From Faecalibacterium sp. An121 (GTDB taxonomy: Bacteria > Bacillota > Clostridia > Oscillospirales > Ruminococcaceae), in assembly GCF_002160915.1 (NCBI RefSeq), contig NZ_NFLM01000008.1:62001-126000 (forward strand): 64,000 bases of DNA, in the 5' to 3' direction. The translations under genes were made by a program, and so were the position numbers. The notes beneath the pieces were generated by a model. That model saw only the letters and a program-made list of their open reading frames with translations, was not told the DNA's origin and searched no databases. This document shows positions 46,540 to 53,666 of the stretch, one piece after another. Every line of letters starts with the position of its first letter. Within the stretch, counting starts at the first letter, position 1.

Positions 46540-46547
46540 TGATTGGA

Positions 46548-47876
46548 TCAGTCTGCGGGGGTATCGTCCTGGGGGATGATCAGGTTCAGCACGAACACGA
46601 TCAGGAAGGACACCACCAGGCTGCTGCCAAAGATATTGCGCGCCAGCTGGGGCACGAACTGCAGGATATCGGGGGCAGCGTCGATGCCAAGACCAATGGC
46701 CAGCGCGATGCCCACGATCATCCGGTTGCGGTAATTCAGAGGCTGCTCATTCAGCAGCTGGATGCCCGACATGGTGATGGCCGCAAACACGGTGACCGTG
46801 GCGCCGCCCAGCACCGGCTGGGGGATGGTGGCCATCAGGCCGCTGAACTTGGGGAAAATGCCTGCTGCCAGCATGATGACGCCCACCATGGCGAACACGC
46901 GCCGGGCCACCACCTTGGTGGTGCAGATCAGGCCCACATTCTGGCTGTAAGGGTCGGTGGGCAGACCGCCGATCACCGCGCCGATCATGCCGCAGAGGCC
47001 CTGGCCCTTGATGGCGCCGCCCAGCTCCTGGTCGGTGCACTGCCGGCCAAAGCCGCCGATGGCGGTGGAGGACACGTCACCGATGGTCTGCACCGCCTGC
47101 ACCATATACATCAGGATCATCATGATGATGGCGTCAAAGTGGAACTCCAGCCCAAAGTAGAAAGGCCGGGGCAGAGCGAACCAGGAGGCAGCCTGCAGGT
47201 CTGCAAAGCTGACCACGCCTCCCATGGCCAGGGCGGCGCAGTAGCCCACCACGATGCCGATCAGCATACCGGACGCCTTGAGCAGACCCTTGCCAAAGAA
47301 GTTGCAGGCCAGGGTGACCACCAGTGTCAGGATGGCCAGCAGCCAGAACTTGGGCGAGCCGAAGGTGCCGTTCGTCTGGGCGGCGCTGCCGCCGCCAATG
47401 TAGCTGATGGCCGTCTTGTACAGCGACAGGCCGATGCTCATGACCACCGTGCCGCTGACGATGGGCGGGAAGAACCGGCGGATATGGCCGATGAACATAC
47501 CCACAAAGATGGACACGAAACCGGCCACCAGCTGGGAGCCAAAGATGGCCGCAATGCCGTACTGCTGGCCGATGATGGTCAGGATGGGCATATAGGCAAA
47601 GGCCACGCCCATGACGTTGGGCAGCTTCATGCCGAAGCCGAACACCGGGAACAGCTGCAGCAGAGTGGTGATGCCGCCGATGATCATGGCGGCCTGGGTC
47701 AGCATGATCTTCTCCTCCGCCGACAAACCGCAGGTGCCTGCGATCAGCATGGGCGGGGTGATGTTGCCGATCAGCATGGCCAGCACGTGCTGCATGGCCT
47801 GGGGGAAGGCGGCGGCCCAGGAGGGCTTGCCGTCAAACTTCATCAGCTCGACGTTCGCCTGAGAGGGATTGCTCAT
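46548..47876 (-). CDS. NCS2-family xanthine/uracil permease
   Basis: The 442-residue, 14-segment proton symporter of the nucleobase/ascorbate family has LPNVMGVAFAYMPIL early. The segment-10 region reads GLPTDPYSQNVGLI in place of the usual TPxTxYxxNxGVI, and LGGATVTVFAAITMSGIQLL follows. Position at the end of the molybdenum operon and near a molybdenum hydroxylase favours xanthine or another purine as cargo. It has its own promoter and palindrome upstream, so it is likely separately inducible. GTGAGGAAATC precedes the ATG. Confidence 0.9.
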   Translation of the reverse strand: MSNPSQANVELMKFDGKPSWAAAFPQAMQHVLAMLIGNITPPMLIAGTCGLSAEEKIMLTQAAMIIGGITTLLQLFPVFGFGMKLPNVMGVAFAYMPILTIIGQQYGIAAIFGSQLVAGFVSIFVGMFIGHIRRFFPPIVSGTVVMSIGLSLYKTAISYIGGGSAAQTNGTFGSPKFWLLAILTLVVTLACNFFGKGLLKASGMLIGIVVGYCAALAMGGVVSFADLQAASWFALPRPFYFGLEFHFDAIIMMILMYMVQAVQTIGDVSSTAIGGFGRQCTDQELGGAIKGQGLCGMIGAVIGGLPTDPYSQNVGLICTTKVVARRVFAMVGVIMLAAGIFPKFSGLMATIPQPVLGGATVTVFAAITMSGIQLLNEQPLNYRNRMIVGIALAIGLGIDAAPDILQFVPQLARNIFGSSLVVSFLIVFVLNLIIPQDDTPAD

Positions 47877-47924
47877 TTGATTTCCTCACTTTCCAAACTT
47901 CGCTCAAAAAAGCCAACGCAGGAC

Positions 47925-47953
47925 ATTATATCTTAAAATCCGGCATAAAGCAA
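47925..47953 (-). promoter_or_regulatory. Promoter of the xanthine-permease gene
   Basis: Minus-strand TTGCTT, 17 bases, TATAAT. Its hexamers and spacing are identical to the promoter of the divergent importer operon at 52275. Confidence 0.7.
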
Positions 47954-47960
47954 GCGGAAA

Positions 47961-47989
47961 ATAAGTCGTACTTATGTGTAATACTTATT
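47961..47989. promoter_or_regulatory. Palindromic site upstream of the xanthine-permease promoter
   Basis: ATAAGTCGTACTTAT (47961-47975, arms of six) is followed by a third half-site ACTTATT (47983-47989). It lies 8 bases upstream of the -35, a position typical of activator binding, and overlaps the end of the NTPase-MocA gene. Confidence 0.5.
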
Positions 47990-49100
47990 TCATGTGCCCA
48001 AATCGCATCCGCTGCAGGTCCTCCCGGGTGTCCACGTCGGCCAGCTCGGCGCCGCTGGATGCCTCCACCAGGCCCACCTGTTCCGGGTGGCGGCGCAGCA
48101 CCCATCCCCCGCCCTGGTCCTGGCTCAGGGCCGCCAGTTCCCCAAAGCTCCAGGCCGGGAACCACACCGGCGCGCCGGGCGTCCCCTGCCAGGCCGCCCG
48201 CCAGATCTTGTCCGGCACGGCAGCCCCGCACAGCGCCAGGGCCGCTGCCGTCTCCCGCCGCAAAAGGGGCTGGTCTCCGGGGCAGAACAGGCATCCGTCC
48301 AGCGTCCCCTCTGCCGTCGCCGCCTCCAGCCCCAGCCGGATGGTATCGCTGCGGCCGGGCAGGCTGTGGAGCACCGTCTGTATCCCCTGCTGCCGGCAGA
48401 GCGCCGCCGTGTCGGGATTCCGGGTCACCACCACACGCCGGGCAAACAGCCCTTCGGTGGATGCCAGCACATAGGACAGCAGAGGCCTGCCTCCCAGCGG
48501 GGCCAGCAGCTTATTGCCCCCGAACCGCCGCCCCAGCCCCGAAGCCATCACCACGCAGCCTGCACGGCCCAGAGGGCGGTCCAGGTCCAGGCAGAACACG
48601 TCGGGCCGGGCGCACAGCTGCCGCAGAAAGGGCAGGTCCTGTTTGCGCACCGCCGCCAACAGCCGCTTGCTGCCCATCAGGCGCAGGATGGCCTGGCAAT
48701 AGGCGGAGCTGCCGCATTCCAGATAGCCGATCTCATCGATGGCGGCCCACTGGCCGGGAGCCCGGGCCGCCTGCTCCAGCGCTTCCACCCCCAAAGCGTC
48801 AAAGCCGCCGGTGGGCCGCATCCGGTTCTCCGGCCCGGGGAGCGCGGGGTCAAAGCGTCCCGCCTGGACCACAGCGCCCTCCGGTTCCTGCCGCAGCCAC
48901 ACCCCGGCGCCGGGCCGGGCCCATGTAGTCACCCCCGGCCAGGGTCCGGCGGACAGCAGGGGCTGCAGGGCCCGCAGCAGGGTGGTCTTGCCGCTGCCCC
49001 GGCCCCCGGTCAGCAGCAGATGCTTTTTACCGCTGCTGCGGAAAGCACGCCAGGTACAGCTGGCGGTTGGCCTCCACGCAGGCGTCCCGATATCGTTCAT
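47985..49100 (-). CDS. NTPase-MocA fusion: THEP1-like P-loop domain joined to molybdenum-cofactor nucleotidyltransferase
   Basis: The 371-residue, two-domain protein has an N-terminal P-loop NTPase (residues about 27-175) with Walker A GGRGSGKTT (32-40) and Walker B AAIDEIGYLE (119-128), as in THEP1 nucleoside-triphosphatases. The C-terminal domain (181-371) is MocA/MobA-like: ASGLGRRFGGNKLLAPLGGRPLL (186-208) is the NTP loop, CPGDQPLL (273-280) the metal motif and DVDTREDL the end motif. It should attach a nucleotide (probably CMP) to molybdopterin. The ATG at 49100 overlaps the ModE-like gene by 74 bases, and no better start exists, so the true start is uncertain. Confidence 0.82.
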   Translation of the reverse strand: MNDIGTPAWRPTASCTWRAFRSSGKKHLLLTGGRGSGKTTLLRALQPLLSAGPWPGVTTWARPGAGVWLRQEPEGAVVQAGRFDPALPGPENRMRPTGGFDALGVEALEQAARAPGQWAAIDEIGYLECGSSAYCQAILRLMGSKRLLAAVRKQDLPFLRQLCARPDVFCLDLDRPLGRAGCVVMASGLGRRFGGNKLLAPLGGRPLLSYVLASTEGLFARRVVVTRNPDTAALCRQQGIQTVLHSLPGRSDTIRLGLEAATAEGTLDGCLFCPGDQPLLRRETAAALALCGAAVPDKIWRAAWQGTPGAPVWFPAWSFGELAALSQDQGGGWVLRRHPEQVGLVEASSGAELADVDTREDLQRMRFGHMK

Positions 49101-49368
49101 ATTGCCTCAGCCACTCCTTTCCCTGGGCCGTCAGGCTGCTGCCGCCTCCGTCCCTGCCTCCCGCAGTCCGCTCGGTCAAGGCAAAGCCGAGGGCTTTTTC
49201 GGCGTGCCGCACCAGTTTGAGGGCCTTGGTATAGGCCATCCCCATCGATTGGGCCGCAGCCCGCAGGCTGCCCGTCTGCTCCACTGCGTGCAGCAGACGG
49301 CAGGGGCCTTCGCCAAAGAACTTCTCCCCATCTTCATCCAGAAAGATGACCCGGGTCACTGCCTGCAT
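49027..49368 (-). CDS. ModE-like molybdenum-responsive regulator (DNA-binding domain only)
   Basis: The 113-residue winged-helix protein of the LysR/ModE N-terminal type reads GPCRLLHAVEQTGSLRAAAQSMGMAYTKALKLVRHAEKALG, then TAGGRDGGGSSLTAQGKEWL, which is the ModE signature. The molbindin (Mop) ligand domain of classic ModE is missing, so metal sensing must be by another partner or by this domain itself. It sits inside the operon for a metal-type ABC importer and MocA-like enzyme. A palindrome on the operon promoter at 52265-52281 is the likely target. GGAGGTACGACGG precedes the ATG. Confidence 0.88.
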   Translation of the reverse strand: MQAVTRVIFLDEDGEKFFGEGPCRLLHAVEQTGSLRAAAQSMGMAYTKALKLVRHAEKALGFALTERTAGGRDGGGSSLTAQGKEWLRQYERYRDACVEANRQLYLACFPQQR

Positions 49369-49384
49369 CCGTCGTACCTCCGTT

Positions 49385-50176
49385 TTAGTCAGGTTCTTTC
49401 AGCATCACAAGCTGCTCCCGGCCCGCCCGGTCCCTGCATCGGGCCAGGCTGACCGCTCCATACACCGCCGACAGCTGCTCCTCCATCCGGGGCAGCGGGT
49501 CGGTTTTGGGAGCCAATACCCCCTGCACCCCGCCTTCCGCCAGGATCAGCAGCCTGTCGCAGCAGTTGAGGGCAAGGCCCGGGTCGTGCAGGGTCACCAG
49601 GGCTGCCCGCCCGCCCTCTGCTGCCCAGCCCCGCAGCAGGGCCAGCATCCGGTAGCGGTAGCGGAAATCCAGGGCGCTTTCGGGCTCGTCCAACAGCAGC
49701 AGCTGCCCCTGCGCCGCCAGGGTGCGGGCCAGGATGCACAGCTGCTTCTGGCCTTCGCTCAGATGCAGGTAATTCTCCTGCTCCCGGCCGGCCAACCCCA
49801 CCTGGGCCAGGGCGGCGGCGGCCCGGGCGCGCATGGCGGGGGTGGGCTGCTCCAGCAAGCCCAGCCACGGATTGAACCCCATCAGCACCACATCCAGCAC
49901 CGGCAGGTCGATGCCGATGCCGCTGCGCTGGGGGATATAGCTGCACCGCCGGGCCAGCTGCCGGGCCGAAAGGCCCTCCAGACCGGCCCCCTCCAGCGTG
50001 CACCGGCCTGTATGGGGCAGGATACCGCACACCGCCTTCAAAAGGGTGGTCTTGCCGCTGCCGTTGGCGCCCAGCACTCCCACCAGCTGCCCAGCCTCCA
50101 GCGCAAAGGACACCTCACGCAGCACCGCCCTGTCCCCATAGCCGGCCCCCAGGCCGGACACCGTAAAAAAGCTCAT
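49385..50176 (-). CDS. ABC importer ATPase (FecE/BtuD/MolC type)
   Basis: The 263-residue ATPase has Walker A GANGSGKTTLLK (about 36-47), signature LSEGQKQ, Walker B LLLLDEPESALD and switch His in LVTLHDPG. It couples with the FecCD-type permease whose stop overlaps its ATG (ATGA). The signature is LSEGQ in place of LSGGQ, a minor change. Located between the permease and ModE-like genes, it probably powers molybdate or tungstate import like MolC. GGGAGGG precedes the start at 50176. Confidence 0.92.
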   Translation of the reverse strand: MSFFTVSGLGAGYGDRAVLREVSFALEAGQLVGVLGANGSGKTTLLKAVCGILPHTGRCTLEGAGLEGLSARQLARRCSYIPQRSGIGIDLPVLDVVLMGFNPWLGLLEQPTPAMRARAAAALAQVGLAGREQENYLHLSEGQKQLCILARTLAAQGQLLLLDEPESALDFRYRYRMLALLRGWAAEGGRAALVTLHDPGLALNCCDRLLILAEGGVQGVLAPKTDPLPRMEEQLSAVYGAVSLARCRDRAGREQLVMLKEPD

Positions 50177-51153
50177 GCCCTCACCCTCCCGCGCAGGATC
50201 AGAAAGATCAAAAAGGGCGCGCCCAGCAGGCTGGTGAAGATGCTCACCGGCAGCTCCACCGCCGCCGCGCTGCGGGCCAGGATGTCCGCGCCGGTCAGCA
50301 GTACGCCGCCCAGCAGGCCGCCCAGCAGCATGGTTCCCAGGCTGCTGCGCCCGGTCAGCATCCGCGCCGCGTGGGGAGCCAGCAGGCCCACAAAACTGAT
50401 CAGCCCGGTGAGGCTGACCACACAGGCCACCGCCAGGGTGGCTGCCAGCAGGACGGCCAGCCGCAGCCGGCCCACCTGTACCCCCAGCATCCGGGCCTCC
50501 CCTTCCTCCGCTGCCAGCAGGAGGATCTGCCGGTGGAGCAGGAACAGCGCCCCCACGCTGACGGCGCACAGGGCCAGGCTGCCGCCCATGGTGTCGGAGG
50601 TGACGCCGTTCAGGCTGCCCATGATCCAGTACTCGATGCTGGCCAGCTCCCGCTCGGGGTCTGCGGTCAGCTTGAGGCACATCAGGACGGTCTGGGCCAG
50701 GGCGTGCACCGCAATGCCCGCCAGCACGATGGTGCTGTGGCGGCCCGACCGGTCCAGGGCGGACAGGCCCAGAGCCAGACCCACGGCGGCCAGCGCGCCC
50801 CCAAAGGCGGCCAGGGTGACCCCCGCCGCCCCCTGTAAAAAGAGGATGCCCGCCGCCGCACCGGCGCTGGCCCCCGAGGACACCCCGATCACATCGGGGG
50901 AGGCCAGAGGGTTGCGGAACACGGTCTGATAGACAAACCCCGCCGCTCCCAGGGCAAAGCCCCCGGCGGCTCCCACCACCGTCCGGCTGAACCGCAGCGA
51001 CCAGAATACCTGCAGCTGCATGGGTTCCCCCGCCAGCAGGCCGGCCAGGGTCAGGGGGTATTTCCCGGTGAATAAACTGGCAGCAGCCAGGGCTGCCAAC
51101 AAGGCGGCCCCGGCTGCGCACAGCATCTTAGTTTTCGCTGTAGGTGAAACCAT
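50173..51153 (-). CDS. ABC importer permease (FecCD/BtuC/MolB type)
   Basis: This polytopic permease has about nine or ten segments. FSRTVVGAAGGFALGAAGFVYQ and NPLASPDVIGVSSGASAGA are the FecCD signatures, and GLLAPHAARML follows. Starts at 51165, 51153 and 51126 are in frame; the first two overlap the substrate-binding gene. I prefer 51153 (GAGAG upstream), giving 326 residues, but cannot settle it. It overlaps the ATPase gene by ATGA. Type II importers of this family carry siderophores, cobalamin or molybdate/tungstate (MolBC). Confidence 0.9.
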   Translation of the reverse strand: MVSPTAKTKMLCAAGAALLAALAAASLFTGKYPLTLAGLLAGEPMQLQVFWSLRFSRTVVGAAGGFALGAAGFVYQTVFRNPLASPDVIGVSSGASAGAAAGILFLQGAAGVTLAAFGGALAAVGLALGLSALDRSGRHSTIVLAGIAVHALAQTVLMCLKLTADPERELASIEYWIMGSLNGVTSDTMGGSLALCAVSVGALFLLHRQILLLAAEEGEARMLGVQVGRLRLAVLLAATLAVACVVSLTGLISFVGLLAPHAARMLTGRSSLGTMLLGGLLGGVLLTGADILARSAAAVELPVSIFTSLLGAPFLIFLILRGRVRA

Positions 51154-52231
51154 AGAAGCTCTCATAGAAATCGTTGTACACCTGCACGGCCTCGCTCTCG
51201 GGGCACCGGTCCGGATGCAGCACCGACGCCAGCCACACCGACCCCAGGATACCGCTGGGCACCGGGCTGTCCCAGGCCTCGGCGTCCCCCGGCACCTGGT
51301 AGACGCTGCCGTTCTCCACGGCGGCGCAGCCCGCCAGGGCGGGATCGTTCAGCACGTCCTCCACCGTGTAGGCCGCGTCCGAAGCCAGGATGATGTAGGC
51401 GGGGTCCCACGCCAGGATCTGTTCATAGCTGACATTGGCCCAGTAGGTGTCGGTGATCTCAGCCGCCGCATTGACGCCGCCGGCCATCCGGATCATGTCC
51501 GACTGGTACATGGCGTCCCCTGCGGTGGACAAAAAGTCCGAGTTGCCGGCCAGATAGACGCTGGGCGTTTCAACGCCGTCCAGCTTTTCGGCCAGGGCGG
51601 CCTCCTGCTGTGCGACAAAGTCCAGCAGGGCGTCGGCCCGGTCCGCGGTGTTGGTGGCCTGGCCGATCAGGCTGGTCATCTCGTTCAGCAGGTCCTGGTC
51701 CTCGGGGTTGACCACCAGGGCCGGGATCCCCATTTCCGCAAGGGTGTCGGCGCTGTCCTGCAGCTTGAGGGGCAGGATCACCAGATCGGGCTCCAGCGCA
51801 AGGCATCCTTCCAGGTCGAACTGCTTGGCGGTGCCCACGCTGGGCAGATCCAGCAGTTCGGGAGCGCTGCGGGCGTAAATGGGCCGGCTGTCCGCCTTGG
51901 CCTCGATGCCCACCAGCTGGTCCTCCAGACCCAGGGCAATGAGCAGGCTGGTGGAGATGTAATAGCCGCTGACCAGCTTTTCGGGCTCGGCCTCGATGGT
52001 CACCTGCCGGCCCGCCTGGTCGGTCAGGGTGACGGGGTAGGCCGTTTGGGCGGCGCTGTCCGCCTGCGGCTGGCTGGCGGCCTCAGAGGAAGCCGGCGCC
52101 GAAGATACGGCCGCCTGGCTGGAGGCGGCGGATACGGCGGACGAGCCGGACGCGCTCTGGCCGCCGCAGGCCGCCGCCGATAAGGCCATGGCAGCCGCCA
52201 GGGCCAGGGATAGGATCTTGTTCCATTTCAT
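51128..52231 (-). CDS. ABC importer substrate-binding lipoprotein (BtuF/FecB/MolA type)
   Basis: The 367-residue protein has a signal peptide and lipobox (SAAAC, Cys22), then an Ala/Ser-rich linker of about 45 residues and a two-lobed helical-backbone binding domain: VTLTDQAGRQVTIEAEPEKLVSGYY and LVGIEAKADSRPIY. It captures the ligand outside the cell and delivers it to the overlapping permease. FecB-family proteins include MolA for molybdate and tungstate. That fits the ModE- and MocA-like genes, but heme, iron or cobalamin cannot be ruled out. First gene of the leftward operon. Confidence 0.9.
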   Translation of the reverse strand: MKWNKILSLALAAAMALSAAACGGQSASGSSAVSAASSQAAVSSAPASSEAASQPQADSAAQTAYPVTLTDQAGRQVTIEAEPEKLVSGYYISTSLLIALGLEDQLVGIEAKADSRPIYARSAPELLDLPSVGTAKQFDLEGCLALEPDLVILPLKLQDSADTLAEMGIPALVVNPEDQDLLNEMTSLIGQATNTADRADALLDFVAQQEAALAEKLDGVETPSVYLAGNSDFLSTAGDAMYQSDMIRMAGGVNAAAEITDTYWANVSYEQILAWDPAYIILASDAAYTVEDVLNDPALAGCAAVENGSVYQVPGDAEAWDSPVPSGILGSVWLASVLHPDRCPESEAVQVYNDFYESFYGFTYSEN

Positions 52232-52264
52232 GGTTCTGTTCTCCTCACCGTTGTTGTTTTGAAA

Positions 52265-52281
52265 CTATAACGCAATTATAG
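52265..52281. promoter_or_regulatory. Palindrome overlapping the -10 of the importer operon (candidate ModE-type operator)
   Basis: CTATAA and TTATAG flank CGCAA. It lies on the -10 (minus-strand TATAAT at 52275-52280) of the leftward operon. The A/T-rich TATAA half-sites resemble the core of known ModE boxes. It sits about 35-50 bases upstream of the divergent promoter for the molybdenum hydroxylase, so one bound protein could affect both. Confidence 0.6.
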
Positions 52282-52303
52282 CAATTTCCCTTCCCAAAAG
52301 CAA
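52275..52303 (-). promoter_or_regulatory. Promoter of the metal-importer operon
   Basis: Minus-strand TTGCTT, 17 bases, TATAAT, 44 bases before the lipoprotein ATG. Confidence 0.7.
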
Positions 52304-52310
52304 GGCTTGC

Positions 52311-52319
52311 TGGTATAAT
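52311..52319 (+). promoter_or_regulatory. Extended -10 promoter of the molybdenum hydroxylase operon
   Basis: TGGTATAAT, 65 bases before the ATG at 52384. A hairpin GCCCCG/CGGGGC in the leader (about 52340-52365, with six T in its loop) may affect expression. Confidence 0.55.
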
Positions 52320-52383
52320 AACAGGGTATGGAAACTTTGGGCCCCGTCTTTTTTCTGCGGGGCAGCGTGAGAATAAGCAGAGG

Positions 52384-53187
52384 ATGCAGACCATGATCAA
52401 CATACGCAACTATGTCCGGCCCCAGAGCCTGGAGGAGGCCTACCAGCTCAACCAGAAGCGGGGCTCCCGCATCCTGGCCGGGATGCTCTGGACCAAAATG
52501 GAGAGCGGCAGCGTAGGCACCGCCATTGACCTGTACGGCCTGGGTCTGGACGCCATCCAGGAGGATGACAGCCGGTTCACCCTGGGGGCCATGGCCACCC
52601 TGCGCCAGCTGGAGCAGCACCCCGGCCTGCAGGCCTACACCCAGGGCGCCCTGGGCCGGGCCGTCCGGGATATCGTGGGGGTGCAGTTCCGCAACATGGC
52701 CACGGTGGGGGGCAGCCTGTGGGGCCGGTTCGGCTTTTCGGATGTGCTGACCGTCCTGCTGGCCATGGATACCGACGTGGAACTGTACAAGGGCGGCCTT
52801 GTGCCTCTGGAGCAGTTCGCAGCCATGCCCTATGACCGGGACCTGCTGGTGCGGGCTGTGATCCGCAAGACCCCCGGGACTTTTGCCTATCAGGCCATGC
52901 GGGTCCAGCGCACCGACCTGCCGGTGCTGACCTGCGCCTTTTCCCATATCGGCGGGGAGTACCGGGCCGTGATCGGGGCCAGGCCGGGCCGGGCCATGGT
53001 GCTGCGGGACCAGGAAGGGCTGCTGGCAGGGGGCATCACCCCCGACAGCGCCCGGGCTTTTGCGGAGTGGGCCGCCCGGCACACTCCCACCGGCAGCAAT
53101 GTCCGGGGCAGCGCCGCCTATCGGACCCATCTTGTAAAGGTACTGGTGCGGCGCGCCGCGCTGGAAGTGGGAGGTATCCAGGAATGA
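52384..53187 (+). CDS. Molybdenum hydroxylase FAD-binding subunit
   Basis: This 267-residue CO-dehydrogenase/xanthine-dehydrogenase FAD subunit reads MINIRNYVRPQSLEEAYQL, the flavin loop GVQFRNMATVGGSLWGRFGF and the C-terminal NVRGSAAYRTHLVKVLVRR. It receives electrons from the 2Fe-2S subunit and passes them to NAD or another acceptor. The first FAD contact motif is RILAGMLWTK, weaker than the usual AGGTDL. The stop overlaps the next ATG (ATGA). The xanthine assignment is from context. Confidence 0.9.
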   Translation: MQTMINIRNYVRPQSLEEAYQLNQKRGSRILAGMLWTKMESGSVGTAIDLYGLGLDAIQEDDSRFTLGAMATLRQLEQHPGLQAYTQGALGRAVRDIVGVQFRNMATVGGSLWGRFGFSDVLTVLLAMDTDVELYKGGLVPLEQFAAMPYDRDLLVRAVIRKTPGTFAYQAMRVQRTDLPVLTCAFSHIGGEYRAVIGARPGRAMVLRDQEGLLAGGITPDSARAFAEWAARHTPTGSNVRGSAAYRTHLVKVLVRRAALEVGGIQE

Positions 53188-53666
53188 TCGAGATCAAACT
53201 GACCCTCAACGGGCGGCCGGTGACGGATTTTGTGGACCCCGACTGCCTGCTGATCGACTTTCTGCGGGGGCACGGCTGTCTGAGCGTCAAACGCGGATGC
53301 GATACTTCGGGCTGCGGGCTGTGCACCGTCCTGCTGGACGGCGTGCCCGTCCTGTCCTGCTCGATGCTGGCCGTCCGGGCCGCCGGCCGCACGGTACAGA
53401 CCCTGGAAGGGCTGCAGGAGGAAGCGGCCGACTTTGTGGGCTTCATTGCAGACCAGGGAGCCGATCAGTGCGGCTTCTGCAACCCCGGCTTTGTAATGAA
53501 CACCATCGCCCTGCTGCGGGAGAATCCCGACCCCACCGACGATGAGATCCGGGCCTTCCTGGCCGGCAACCTGTGCCGCTGCTCCGGTTACGAGGGGCAG
53601 CTGCGGGGCATCCGCAGCTATCTGGACAGCCGCAGCGAAAAAGGAGGGTCCAGCCATGCCCAATGA
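53184..53666 (+). CDS. Molybdenum hydroxylase [2Fe-2S] subunit
   Basis: The 160-residue subunit carries two [2Fe-2S] clusters. The N-terminal plant-type cluster is ligated by CDTSGCGLCTV and a later C near SCSM; the C-terminal cluster is QCGFCNPGFVM and GNLCRCSGY. All eight Cys are present. It moves electrons from the molybdopterin site to the FAD subunit. It starts by ATGA overlap with the FAD gene, and its stop overlaps the next gene's start region. Confidence 0.95.
   Translation: MIEIKLTLNGRPVTDFVDPDCLLIDFLRGHGCLSVKRGCDTSGCGLCTVLLDGVPVLSCSMLAVRAAGRTVQTLEGLQEEAADFVGFIADQGADQCGFCNPGFVMNTIALLRENPDPTDDEIRAFLAGNLCRCSGYEGQLRGIRSYLDSRSEKGGSSHAQ

Noticed and set aside
46312-46542. Open frame across repeat copy A, with a similar frame in copy B
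   Set aside because: The two frames match only because the DNA repeat matches; starts and ends lie in different flanks, and hairpin structure explains the conservation better than protein.
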